Shown here: positions 1 through 11,299 of the stretch, piece after piece
Numbering within the stretch: the stretch's first letter is position 1
Layout: each line of letters opens with the position of its first letter
From: Rhipidocladum racemiflorum
Taxonomy: Eukaryota > Streptophyta > Magnoliopsida > Poales > Poaceae
NCBI GenBank assembly: GCA_036346355.1
Contig: CM070581.1
Span: forward strand, 9,238,001-9,302,000
Length of the DNA stretch: 64,000 nt
Direction: 5' to 3'
Made by a program: the position numbers and the translations under genes
Notes under the pieces: model-generated
What the model was told of the DNA's origin: nothing
Database searches by the model: none
What the model saw: the letters and a program-made list of their open reading frames with translations, nothing else

Positions 1-71
1 ATGTTATAAAAGCTTGCAACCCATGTTGCGTTGTAACTTGTAAGTACATTAGTACTATGTTTAGATTGTCA

Positions 72-317
72 TCAGAGATGGAAAGGCCTTGACATGGAGC
101 CGAGCGAGTGAAAGCTAAATGTAGCTTTCGTGAAGCACTTTGGATGCCCATCTTCTGAATAGTACAAAAATGATTCCCAGTTGGATGAATTGTTGAAGGA
201 AGCAACAATGTCGTGCATGGACAATCTTGGCTGTGAAACAAAATTAGATTTTGGAGCTGTCTCACTTTGGTATGGACTAGCTAGGGAGGCTAGGATTGGC
301 AGACTATAACAAGCAGG
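72..317 (-). CDS. possible 3'-terminal exon of an unrecognised gene
   Basis: On the minus strand an open frame of about 80 codons ends in a stop near position 72. It begins just after a T-rich tract ending in AG (about 318), which looks like a splice acceptor. The composition is ordinary, with no simple repeat, and is consistent with a C-terminal exon of a gene whose remainder is left of the window or across the solo LTR at 404-2594. I do not recognise the protein. It could equally be a chance frame, since no donor or upstream exon could be paired with it. Confidence 0.25.
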   Translation of the reverse strand, partial: PACYSLPILASLASPYQSETAPKSNFVSQPRLSMHDIVASFNNSSNWESFLYYSEDGHPKCFTKATFSFHSLGSMSRPFHL

Positions 318-403
318 TACCTCAAAAAAAGTGCAATAATCTTGAGGGAAAAAAAAGTTCACACCAACATGGCCCCAAAAGGCAGCATGGACGGTGCATG
401 GAT

Positions 404-2594
404 TGAAATGCTCCAGATTTCGAAAACCCAAAATCAAAACCCTAACCCCTCCCTCTGTGCTCGATCGATCGATCGAGTGATTGATCTCTTTGCGACAAGG
501 GGCCCGCGGGTCAGTCCCCTTTTGGCCTTGTCTGCGCCGCTCCGTGGCCCCACCTGTCGGCCTCCTCCGCCCCTGCCTCGTTGGCCCCACCTATCAGTTG
601 GCCGGCCGCGCCAGTTGGGCCGGCCCAGCTCGTCCCGTGCGCGCGCGTGGCCTGCGTCTGAATGGGCCAAGCCGAAGCGGCCCATTACCGCTTTTTCGTT
701 TTTCTTTTTCGTTTCGGATTTTATAAAACCAAGAAAACCCATTTAAATGCTCCAAAAATCCCGAAAAATTCCACGCATCCAAAAATAGCCGAAATAGCCT
801 TTTCCGAATCGTCTCGCCATTCCGAGTCCAAAAACACTCTCCGTTCCACCGTTTGAAGTCCACAAAATTCTCAAAATACCTAAAGTGCCCCCGAACCCTC
901 TCCGGCCCTTTCTCTCTCAATTCTTTTTGGCTTCTCCTTTTTCTTATTTTTCTCTTTTCTTTTCTTTGTTATTTTATTCATTTATTTATTGCTCGCTTCT
1001 TGTACGCTAGATCCGACCTTGGAGCCCATCTCGGAGCAGTACGAGGAGCCGGAGCAAGAGCCGAACATGACCGGCACCGAGATCGACGACGTCGACGATG
1101 ACCTAGGGATTCCCCTCGTCTCGCAAGGCAAGCCGCACTCCTTGAACACGTTGAACCCATGATAATATTGTAGTATTAATTATTTTATTATTGCATTATG
1201 TTAGTATGTTAAATGCTAGAAATGTTTATTTTAGAATGCCATGATGACATAGCTAGTACCTAGCTTGCTTAAAGACCCACTTTTGTATCGTTGTGACTTA
1301 TATTCCTTCGCAAACCCTAGACATAGTTATTAAACCTCGTTGCTAGTAGTTAATTAATTAGTCGAACATTAAAAGCTTTGTGTATTAAAATAAAACCATC
1401 AAGCGGGAGGCTTAATGTAGTCTATATTCAAAAATGTGCTACGGTGAGAGGACTTTGGCGGACAAACCACTAGATGGCTACGTGCCCGATCCTTGACCGG
1501 TGATGAGGCCAATGTGTGTGGTGTGGATTTGTTGGTTAGGAATTGGCTCACAACCTTGGGCAAACTAAATAACTTAGATCCCGCTCAACTACAAGTTGAG
1601 TCGGTCGGCCTCGTTGACTCAATCCAACCTAGCTCGGTACTTGAACTCCCCCTTGGAATACTTATAGGAGAGAGGTTCCATACTGTGGGCATTCGGCAGT
1701 ATGCCCGCGGGCGAACGTGGTGGAATGGAGGTTGACCAGTGGTGTCGCCTGCCGATTTTCACAACGGTAGATACCTATAGAATCGGACCGTGCATCCCGC
1801 AGTGGCCCGTGGGATCCCGAGGATTGTGTGGTTTTGAAACTACCGGGTAAGTGCTAAAGAGGGGTAGTTCAATGAAAAGCTCTGATAATCTCAACCCGGC
1901 TGCATGCATTTAAGTTGCATGTAATTCACGTGTGGCATTAATGGTTGTTGATATCTTGTGGGTAAAGCTGAGCAACTCTACCGAGTCATAATTAATGGTA
2001 ATTGATTACGCCGTGCTTCCGGTAAACAAAGCTAAGTTTGAACTGGGGTGAATCCCGTAACCTAACCTAAGTAGACTTGTTATTTCCAACTTGACGTAAT
2101 GATGAACTTGTGAAAACTCAAAATTTGCTTATTCCTATTATGTATGGTTTGTGTTTCAAATATAAAATGACTTCGAAAATAAAACTGCATCCACAATGAT
2201 AAGAACCATATTGCCATTTCCTCAAGAATACCCTCGCATGTAATATTCATAAATTCCTATGCGGTTTGTTGAGTACTGTTGTGTACTTAGTCTTGCTTCT
2301 CAACCTATTTTAGAATTTGAAGACGCCGGAGAATTCCAAGAGATCGTGGATGGCAAAGCAGTTTGGTTTTAAGGTCCTTTCTCTGTGCTCAGGCTTTGCC
2401 TATGTGGTTCTGGTAATGTAATATATTGGAGATCGTCGCTTCCTTTTGTAAAACTCTGGCCGTTAGGCCCTATGTGATGTAAAAACAGTCGTTTCTTTCT
2501 TATGCTGGCAATGTATGACTTGGTTCCAGACGGCTAATCTTCCTGGGAAGCCGTTGCGGATTTAAACGCACATTGAAAAGGGTGGTCCGTCACA
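404..2594 (+). mobile_element. solo LTR of a Ty3/gypsy-type retrotransposon
   Basis: A 2191-bp unit begins TGAAATGCTC and ends GTCACA, so it has TG...CA termini. It is flanked by the 5-bp direct repeat TGGAT at 399-403 and 2595-2599. The only sequence between the repeats is LTR-like: a GC-rich block, then long non-coding sequence with the motif around a TTGAGTACT...GTACTTAG stretch (about 2265-2295) that recurs in the other long gypsy LTRs here and sets the plus orientation. No gag, pol, primer-binding site or second LTR lies inside the TSD, so this is a solo LTR left by LTR-LTR recombination. ORFs within it are incidental. Confidence 0.8.
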
Positions 2595-2599
2595 TGGAT

Positions 2600-3382
2600 C
2601 TAAACTCCTGAAGCAATAGGGTGATCCTAGAAAGGTTGAACATTATTTCTTTGGGTAATGCATTACTACAACTGCATGCAGCTACATGTCTTATCTAGAC
2701 TTATTCATTTTGCGCCAAGATTTGTGCAACCTCCCCCACCCCCCTCCATCTGGTCTCTCTTCTATCTCTGTGGCGATAACCACTGCCAAAACCATAGGTT
2801 TCCAGCAGCGGCGCAGGGGGCTTGAGGGGGGGTTTTCGACGGTAGTGCGGCTTTGGGGAACAGAGGTTTCTGGCGGCGATGCGGATCCAGAAAGGTTTTT
2901 GACGGTGGGGTTTCCGGCAACCAGCAGTTGGGGCACGGTTTCAGCGGTCCGGCGGCGGCGACGCGGCCGAGACGGCTCGGGGGTAGGGCGGCAATGGTTT
3001 GGAAGCTGAGATCTCAGAGCAGCTTGGACGGTGAAGATAGTACATGCAGTTGTAGAAAAACCTCACTATGTTTCTTTTGGCCTCTTCCCATAATTGATAT
3101 CCCCCCGTTTCAAGTCCGGGATGACACTGATAAACACCTTGTTGGACGAATATATCTGCCATTTTCCATTTCAACTTCGCATCATTCACACTTTCACAGC
3201 CCATTATCCAGAAATCATAATGAAGCGTATTCACTAGTCTTGTCTTTTCTTAAATATCGACTTGCCTCGATTGTATTGAGCTCCTCCAGTTAAAAACATC
3301 ACATATGCAAACACGCAGTTTTCAGTTAGCCTTCTACCTTTGTATCAGACACGAAACCAATCGTCTAGATACGTGTCTACTG
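2600..3382. other. intergenic stretch between solo LTR and MULE
   Basis: A GC-rich block (about 2720-3060) is followed by AT-rich sequence. On the minus strand, 3030-3234 can be read as an open frame of about 60 residues without stops, but I do not recognise it and found no convincing start or splice partner. Nothing else is supportable here. Confidence 0.3.
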
Positions 3383-3655
3383 AAGAATTTTTTAAATAAT
3401 ATTTTTTTAAAAAAAATTTACATGCCGATTAAAAATAACAAAAATACCCCTCTGTCACCAATTCTAACGGCAACAGAGGGGTCTATCGCGAATTCAAATC
3501 GCGAGACCTCTTTGTTGCCTCTCTATTGCTACTTTAATTGGCAACAGAGGCTATGCCGCCATTTGAAATGACGACAGAGGGCAAATCCTAATCTGCAGGG
3601 CCCAGAGCTTTTCAGCCTCGCACGGCGCTGCAGGCCACCATTTCCACCGAGCGAG
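3383..3655 (+). repeat. left terminal inverted region of the MULE
   Basis: This matches the reverse complement of 13147-13072 followed by 11299-11040. Shared landmarks in order are an AATTTTTTAAAT-like tip, AATAACAAAAATAC, a CTCTGTCACCAATTCTA-like tract, GAATTCAAATCG and a CACCATTTCCACCGAGCGAG-like inner border. The similarity is clearly diverged, so the element is old. Confidence 0.65.
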
Positions 3656-4400
3656 CATACATTTACTGCTGGGCCCTAAGGACTAAAGATACAATCTTTC
3701 TGGGACAAATTTTGAACACTAGAAATGCACTTTTTGTGGGACGGAGGGAGTAGCTATTTTCTGCCTTCATATCATCTTTTTCAAACCGATTTGACAACAC
3801 ACTAGCACATGTTTTTACATACCGATCTGATAACACACAGATAATAGATGTTCTACCGACTGGACAATACTTGGTTTACAGACCCTTGCTGCAATCATTT
3901 ATCATTTGTCTGAATTTTATTTTATTTTTTTAAAATCACTGCTGTTTGTTTTTTTTAAAAAAATCCCTATTATTTGTTTTTTAAAATCACTGCTATTTAT
4001 TTTTTACAAAATTATTTGTTAGTTAATTTTGTTTGACAAAAAATTAAAATTTCGTTGTTCCTCATTCTTTTTTGGTGTGCGACAAATTTGACGACAAATC
4101 AAAGTTTTAATAAAACAAAACATTGATATTACAAAGTGCAGTAAGTACAACAACTACAATAGCATGGCTTGTAAATAACACCTAAGATACAAAAGGAATT
4201 CATAAAATTGGGATACAACATAGGTACATACCTCTAGTGAAGCACTAAGTCACAAAACCATCCATTCTATGGTTATGGTTGTCGGAATAGGTTTCTAGTA
4301 TAAAAATTGTAATTGTTATCTATTAGTTCCTAACAGGGTACTACGTTTTGTAACCTGATAGGGTTTAATGTAATATCATCGTCAGGATTTGAAGGACTCT
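3656..4400. other. MULE internal non-coding stretch with Stowaway-like remnant
   Basis: AT-rich sequence without a supportable gene. Positions 3690-3753 resemble the tail of a Stowaway-type MITE (ending in ACGGAGGGAGTA), but no partner end is visible, so it is at best a fragment. Confidence 0.3.
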
Positions 4401-4404
4401 GAGG

Positions 4405-5198
4405 ATGCAAGGTTCGTGGCCTGGGTGGTATGAAATCATAATCATCATTGCCATTTGTATTGTTAGAGCTAACTCTCCTTCAGTGCTGGTTGAACGTCCT
4501 CTTGCATTGTTGCTTGAACGACCTGTTGTGGTAGTGCTTGGACAGCCTGTTGTGATAGTGCTTGAACATCAAGGTCTAGGTGACATAAAATCGTCGTCAT
4601 CATCGTCATCATTACTTCTAAAGTTAGGAGCAAGCCCTCCTTCGGTGGTGGTTGAACGTCAAGATCTTAAACTTTCTGCTGCAACAGTACTTGGTGGACC
4701 TCTACCCTTCCAATTAGATCTTCTTCTGCGTCTTCTGCGCGAACCAAGCATCACACACCCACCAAAGAGCATATGCATCGCTAAGAAATGTGTGATATCT
4801 TTGTTTAGCAACTCTTTATCCTCCGGGAATGACTAACACACAAGACGAGCATACGAATAAGTGAACTTATGGATAACGCTAAAAAGATTAGTAGGGTGAA
4901 CAAATAGGAAATAACTAATCTTAATATGCTTTGCATATTGATTGGGCTGCATCAGTACCCTATAAAGTTTCGTAGAGAAACTTGTAGCAGAAGGGTTGTT
5001 GACTAGTTCGCACATTCTGAAATACCTTTGATACCACCCTTGCAAGTGCGCCTTGAGGTCGTTGGAGGTCACAAGGTTCAGGCCAGAGGCTGTTACGTTA
5101 TGCCTCGATAATGTCGGACACCACTCCTGCAATTTGAACACCATTTTATTTAGGTTCTCCTTGAATGGATCATCCTTTACATTGCGCGTAACCTTCAA
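4405..5198 (-). pseudogene. decayed coding remnant downstream of the PMD region
   Basis: On the minus strand 4833-5198 is an open frame of about 120 codons. 4405-4836 holds repetitive Gln/Val/Leu or Ser/Thr-rich reading frames with an Asp run. They follow the PMD coding region in the same orientation inside the MULE and may be its C-terminal or 3' exons, where PMD-MULE proteins are often low-complexity. No domain is recognised, and the frames are interrupted by stops. Confidence 0.3.
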
Positions 5199-5949
5199 CG
5201 TGTAATGAAGTTCATATCAGGTGTCCATGAGAATGCTCTGCTAGAGGATCCAGCCATGGTGAAGTGTGAGTGAGAGCTGTGTATGTGTGCCTACGATTTG
5301 GCCTTTTATAGTCTCCAAGGGGTGGCATATGGACTAAGTGTTGGAAGGTGATATTCAATCGTATAAACAAATAGCAAAACGCCAGAGTAGTTAAGTCGGG
5401 CTAAAACGGTAGTCATGCATGCAAGCTGTCAGTACTGACAAATGGACTATGCAATAAGTGGTCACTTCAAAGTTAAAAGTAGGCAGTGAGTGGTCACTTC
5501 AGACTATGCAGTTAAATAAAATCCTCTAATAGTATGCCGAATAAGATGACAAGAAATAACATACAATATTATATTAATAATATACTAATATTTGAATAAC
5601 ATGGAGCCATTATCTACTCTTAATTGAATAACATGGCCCGTTATTTGATTTACGGCTATCTATACTAATGTGTTCATTGCATGCAATTTTACCATTATAT
5701 TATTAATTGCAATATTGCCTGTGTGCTATTCAATCGGTAGGACACAATTATTGTCTGTGTGTAGTCAAATCGGGCTAACAAAGCGGGTCAAAGTATTGTC
5801 AAATCAGGCTAACACAGCTATTGTCTGCATGTTGTACCTTAGCGTAGCATGTTGTCAAATCTGATTGACAAAGCTGCTGCCAGCGTGTTGTCAAATCTGA
5901 CTAACATAGCTATTGTCTGTGTGTTGTTAAATCGCTCTGCAAAGCTGTT

Positions 5950-6990
5950 GGTGTGTGTTGTCCAATCGATGTAATAGATGAAGGGCGACCACGAAAGTGT
6001 ACCTACAGTCATGCCAACAAACGGTGCGGGACGGTGACAGCTGGAGCCCCCCAGGACGTCGGGAGGAGGGGTGGTATGTGTCTGTCGCCCACGTACAGCA
6101 GAGGAACGGCCGAGGACCTGTACCACATCGTTGTCCCTAGGCCTCCTGCAGGATGTAAGCTGCACGATGCGAGTGGTCTTCTGGTAAGCATGCTACAACG
6201 CCCCTCACAGGTAGTCCATCGTCACCTCCAACATGTCTCCCCGGCCGACTGTGGCCATCAATGAGGTCAGATCCTCCGACGCCTCCCTGGCAAGGTCGCT
6301 CTGAAGACGCATTCAAAAGCTAGTTAGTTGTTACAATTGTATTAACGCTACATTACATGAATGTAAAAAGAAGTACCAACCATCGGTGAAAAGCAGAGTC
6401 CGGCTGCGTAGGGTAGGTATCAGCCATGGAGGGAACGTGCTTCCTCGGGTAGCACGCCCGCGAACCAATCCAATAGTTCCGTCCATCACTCCGAGTGGAT
6501 GTCGTCGGGCACCACCACATCCCTAGTGCAAGATAGGCCTAGAAGGTAACTAACGTCCTCCGGTGTGGGCATCATCTCACCGCACGGTAGGTGAAATGTG
6601 TGCGTCTTCGGTCGTCAGTGGTTCATAAGAGCGATCAGTAAGCTCCTGTCGTAGGAGAACCTCCTGGAGGCGCCCTGTCTATCTTGCGTGTCTGTGACTG
6701 TCGCCTCCACCATCCTGACTAAGGGAAGTAACTTCCTCGCTTTCAGCCTGCAGGAAAACAATGTAAGTACGATCGCTACACACATACAACACGTCATAAT
6801 GCAATTATAAGAATAGTGCAATAACATCGGAATCCATCGCGGATCAACCCGCCATGAGGGTGTGCAAGTGTAGAGCGTTAAGCTCGAACGCTGCCTCCCC
6901 GTCCGACGGTGGCAGGGTGGCTAAGCGGCTTTGGTGAGTCGCGTCTATGGCTGTGTCAAGCAACTCGTACTATTCAACGCCCATCATATC
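5950..6990 (-). pseudogene. plant mobile domain (PMD) gene remnant inside the MULE
   Basis: Reading the minus strand from about 6970 to 6400 gives the hallmarks of a plant mobile domain. These are a leader with LLDTAIDATHQSRLA, then FSYDRSLLIALMNH, then a stop codon where a Trp is expected, then RPKTHTFHLPCGEMMPT followed by EDVSYLLGL, and finally LLDWFAGVLPEEA. The proline/arginine-rich tail at 6260-5950 resembles the C-terminal part of such MULE proteins. Several in-frame stops and at least one intron-like gap make it non-functional. PMD proteins occur both in host silencing factors (MAIN, MAIL1) and in MULE-type transposons. The position beside a MURA transposase in the same orientation supports the transposon origin. 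Confidence 0.6.
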
Positions 6991-7183
6991 TGCAATTCAA
7001 TAGTTCAATATTAGTACAACTAGAATATACATATAAAATTTTAATACGATAATTAGACATACATATTGAACGCAATAATTAGGCATACAAAGCCCATACA
7101 TTCATTACACATACAAAGTCCATACATATGAATTCCATAAAGTAAAGTACAACAATTTCATATGTAAAGTCAATACAACAATT

Positions 7184-10100
7184 TCACGGACTCTGAACCA
7201 TCGGGCAATACTTGAAAGTGTGGCACGTCTCCTTTCAAACAGAACATTTCTTTACACGACGCATACTTTCTGATGCGTCCATGTCGTTCCTTATACGCCT
7301 TGTCTGTCGCCGCCCTACGCCCTTCAGCCTGCTGACATCCGGAACTAGGGCTGGAAAAAAAGCTCGTGGCTCGTGGCTCGGCTCGGGCTCGCCCGAGCTC
7401 TGGCTCGCCTGACAGCTCGTGGCTCGGCTCGGGCTCGAGCCGAGCCTACTTTTCAGGCTCGCAAAAACACCGAGCCGGCTCGGCTCATGAGCGGCCATGA
7501 GCCAAATTGGCTCAGTGGCCCAGCCATGCAAAGGAATTTAGTATGATTAATGACTTATATTTTTAGGAAAGATGATGTTGAGACAATTCCATGTCCTACA
7601 AGTGTGATATAGAGCAACTAAGCAACTACTATTATTTAGTAGTAACTAGTAAGTTAATATTATTCAATCGCAAATATATGAATTATTGTATAAATACTTA
7701 ATTTTCTGAGAAAATGTTCGCTCGAAAGAACGAGCCGGCCATGAGCCGAGCCCGAGCCGAGCCGAGCCGGTTTTGGGCTCGCCTCGGGCCGAGCCGAAGC
7801 CTCGCTCGCCACTAGACCGAGCCGCACCGAGCCGAGCCGAGCCGGGCTCGGCTCGGCTCGTTTCCACCCCTATCCGGAACCCACCGTGTGTCCTCCCATC
7901 TATGATGCTCTGTGAATAAACCCCACTAAAAAATCGTATATTTTTGCGCTTCAAGTTGCCATCGCCGCTTTCTTATTGAAGAATTGTGACAAGAATATAC
8001 CCAGATCCATACGAATTGTTGAGCAGGTGGCCATGACGTGTGCGCATGACCTATGTAATCGATCAGGCTTGTTGCAGGTGCATACACATGTTTACCTGTG
8101 TAGAATGCTTTCATGAGCAACATTTCACCGATTCGTCCCACGACTGGCTTTATCTTTACATAGTACCTCAAAACGAAGCTCCCTCGTGCCCATCTTCAAT
8201 GCTCTATGCATCTCCCCTTTCTTGCCCTTTTCCTCTATGTGTGTAGAAATTATCTCGGAGTATTTCACAGCATGATCATTCATGCGGCTGACAGCCCTAC
8301 CATGGCGATCCACAAAGTACTTTGTGATGCCACGAAGAACACCCTCCACTATAGCAACCAAGGGAAGGGGTCTCAGGCCCAGCATGATCCAATTGTAAAT
8401 CTCAGCCAGGTTTGTCGTCATCACCCCATACCTGGCACCATCGGTGTCATAAACCAAAGCCCATTTCTCTCTAGGCTCATGTTCTATCCATTCAGAGAAG
8501 CATTTCATAACCCTTTCATTGTTCCAAACTAGGTGCGGAGGGTCTGTGGGTAGCTCTTCAAGCGCTACTGGAGCCTCACCTAGGGAAGACGTTGCTCTCT
8601 TCACTGCCTCCGTTGTATGCTTTGACGTCAGCTCGTCCAACTTCTTCCACAATGCATCAAACTTTCTTTGCTGATTCTGGTCGCACCACCTCTTAAAAAG
8701 CTTCGTCAGCTCCTTGTTCCTAAATTGCTTGTAGAAGTTGGCACCCATGTGCCGCTTGCACCACTTACTTCGCAAATCAGGCCATGGATGTGTCTCATCT
8801 TCACCTTGTTGCAACTATAATATCGCCTTTAACAGCCCGGGATGCCGATCATGTATGACACAAACTCCATGCCGCTGATCCACAATGCCGTCTTTCACAT
8901 TCCTTAGGAACCAGAGCCAGATATCAGTGTTCTCACCCTCCACGAATGCGAGCGCTACGGGAAGAACCTGATTGTTGCATCTACTCCTATGGCAGTCAAT
9001 ATCTAGCATTTGTACTTCCCAGTAAGAAATGTACCGTCCACGCATAACGGACGGCAATACCTGAACGCACTAATACATGCACCAAAAGCAAAGAATGCCC
9101 GCTTCAGTACCATCTTCCCAGGGAAGCGCTGAGAAGGCTGTTCAAAAATATCGACATAAGTCCCAATATTTCTTTCCTTGATCACCTGAAGCATACTTGG
9201 CAAGTTCTGATATGAGTTTTCGTGTGTACCAAATCTTGCTTCCAATACCTTCTGTTTCACTCTTCATGCCTTGGCATAGCTTATGGTATACTGGAACATC
9301 TGCTCTATTGCAAGTATGATGGCACGTGGCTCTAAATCCAGGTCATTAGCAATCTCCCCGTACATTGCATTAGCAAGAAAGCCTAAAGATATGTTTTTAT
9401 GAGACTACGTAGACTCCGTCAACACGCATGTGTGTGGGACGACTATAGAACAATTCCAAATGGTGTCCCACTTAGGCTGGTAAGCATGGACACGCCATGG
9501 GCAACCCTCTATCTGGCATATGACATCATATACCCGCTGATCTGACTTTGCAACCTTAAAGGCCCTCCGCAGCGATACTACCCATGCTGTGACTGCTTCC
9601 TGCACCTCATCCTTATTCTTGTAAATTGCATCTTACCTCACCTCATTCCGATCATACCCCCATGCGATATCTTCACCCTCGTTGACCATCAGCCTATCGA
9701 ACCGATACTCATCCTACTCTACAGGGAAATGCTCTTCATCCTCTTCGTCATTACTTAAAACCCCGTAGTCCTGCCTCTCTGCGTCTATCAATTTCACTAG
9801 CGATTCAATATGTTCTCTCTCATCTGCCACACCCATTGGTTCCTACACCTCTTGCATTGGAACTTCAAGTTCCTCGCCTAACACTTTCTCCTAACCCATC
9901 CTGCCTCACTAAACATTTTCTAGCTTGGCTGCTCTCTCCAACTTCCTCAGGTTTATCACCAGGAACCTCCTCTTGTGTTGCATGGATGGCATTGTCTTTC
10001 TGAAATGCTTGTGCCAATAACATTAGCGGCCAACCTTTCTCAATCACCATTATTATATACGAACTCCACGACTTTGGCCCCTTCAGTTCCACTAACTCCC

Positions 10101-10330
10101 AATACATGCAATCTCGTCTCCGACACCCTACTCCATGCAGCTTCAAGTTTCACGATCCAACGAGAACATTTGGTACAACCTTCTTGTAACTGTCCTCCAT
10201 GAATGCTCCCCTACACGTGACAGGCTAGCAACAACACTTGAGAAATGACTTAGTTCCACCCCTTATGAACCCATGTGCGGAACCCCTTCTCCATAGTGTA
10301 CTTTAAACTGCACTCATTCATCCATACCTA
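7184..10330 (-). pseudogene. MURA-type MULE transposase pseudogene
   Basis: The minus strand carries successive parts of a MuDR-family transposase. An N-terminal acidic region spans about 9870-9700. The MuDR DNA-binding-like block (AFKVAKSDQRVYDVICQIEG) lies near 9560-9500. The catalytic core includes LCVDGTFLTGKYK (near 9040-9010), VALAFVEGENTD and VCVIHDRHPGLLKAI (8960-8820). The downstream core with DTDGARYGVMTTNLAEI is near 8450-8400. A SWIM-like zinc finger with HRSCAHVMA lies near 8060-8030, and a degenerate zinc knuckle near 7240-7200. Breaks include stops near 9405, 9267 and 8815 (the last where Gln is expected), a frameshift near 9010 and a stop at 8125. A hAT element splits the C-terminal part at 7346-7872. 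The enzyme normally cuts and joins element ends, and this copy is dead. Confidence 0.75.
7346..7872. mobile_element. non-autonomous hAT element, GAGCC-rich
   Basis: The 527-bp element starts TAGGGCTGGAAA and ends TTTCCACCCCTA, so it has imperfect inverted termini. It is flanked by the exact 8-bp TSD TCCGGAAC at 7338-7345 and 7873-7880, the signature length for hAT. Both ends are built of many GAGCC/GGCTC units (about 7360-7480 and 7725-7862), which together could fold into a long stem. The middle is AT-rich and non-coding. It interrupts the C-terminal coding region of the MULE transposase, so it arrived later. Confidence 0.85.
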
Positions 10331-10930
10331 TCAAGCATTTTACGAAAATTTTAGTACCATTGTACCTATTGTACCACAATGATGTACTCTACACTACATG
10401 AATCTAATTAATCTGGTCGCCAAGTCATGTATGTAATAAAACTATCGCTACTCTACACAGCTAACTAATATGGTCACTAAGTCATGTATGTAAAAAACTA
10501 TTGCCACTCTACACAAATAATTAATATGGTCGCTAAATCGTGCATCTAAAAAGAGTATTGCTATTCTACACAGCTAACTACTTACACAGCTAACTACTTA
10601 CACAGCTAATTAATATGGTCGCTAAATCGTGAATCTCAAAAAGTATTTCTATTCTACACAACTAACTAGCTACACAAATAATTAATATGGTTGCTAAATC
10701 ATGCATCTAAAAAGAGTCTCCTTGTGCTACACTACTAACTACTAACTACTTATACAACTAATTAATCTAGTCACTAAATAATGTATCTAAAAAAACTATT
10801 GCTACATGCGCACCTAATTAATCTAATCACTAAGTCATCTATATAAATAACAAGTGCTACTCTATAATCTAATTAATCTACTCACTAAATTATAATTTAA
10901 ATAAATAAACAATTACGTGCAGAAATCTTC
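10331..10930. repeat. degenerate tandem repeats in the MULE
   Basis: A motif of the type TAATTAATATGGTCGCTAAA followed by a short A-run and a CTACACAGCTAAC tract recurs about eight times between 10390 and 10900. Spacing is irregular, roughly 50-90 bp. No coding potential is seen. The block sits between the transposase start and the right terminal region, so it may be subterminal repeat sequence of the element. Confidence 0.5.
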
Positions 10931-11060
10931 TTGCCCTTCTTCCTCCTCTTCTTCTCCTCCTCCTCCTCTACCTTCTTCCTCTTCTTCCCCTTCTCCTCCT
11001 CTCCATCTTCTTTTTTGTTCCCCTCTTTTCTCCCTTTTCTTCTCTTCTTTTGCGCTCGCT
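10931..11060 (+). repeat. pyrimidine-rich tract
   Basis: About 130 bp are nearly pure C/T on the plus strand. The reading frame through it (Phe/Ser/Leu only) is an artefact of composition. It borders the right terminal region of the MULE. Confidence 0.6.
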
Positions 11061-11299
11061 CGGTTCTAGGAAACACCGGAAATGCCAGCGCTCAGCGCGG
11101 AGTGAGGCTTTTAAGCCTTTTTGTCGCCGTTTCAAATACGACAAAGAGACAAATGTACGATTTTACCCTCCTTCTATCACCGTTTGAAATGGTGATAGAG
11201 AGACAACCGTTAGGGTTTTTTCTCTGTTGCTAATTCAACTGGCTACAGAGAGGTCTCTCGATTTGAATTCACCTCTAGAATTGGCGACAAAGAGGTATT

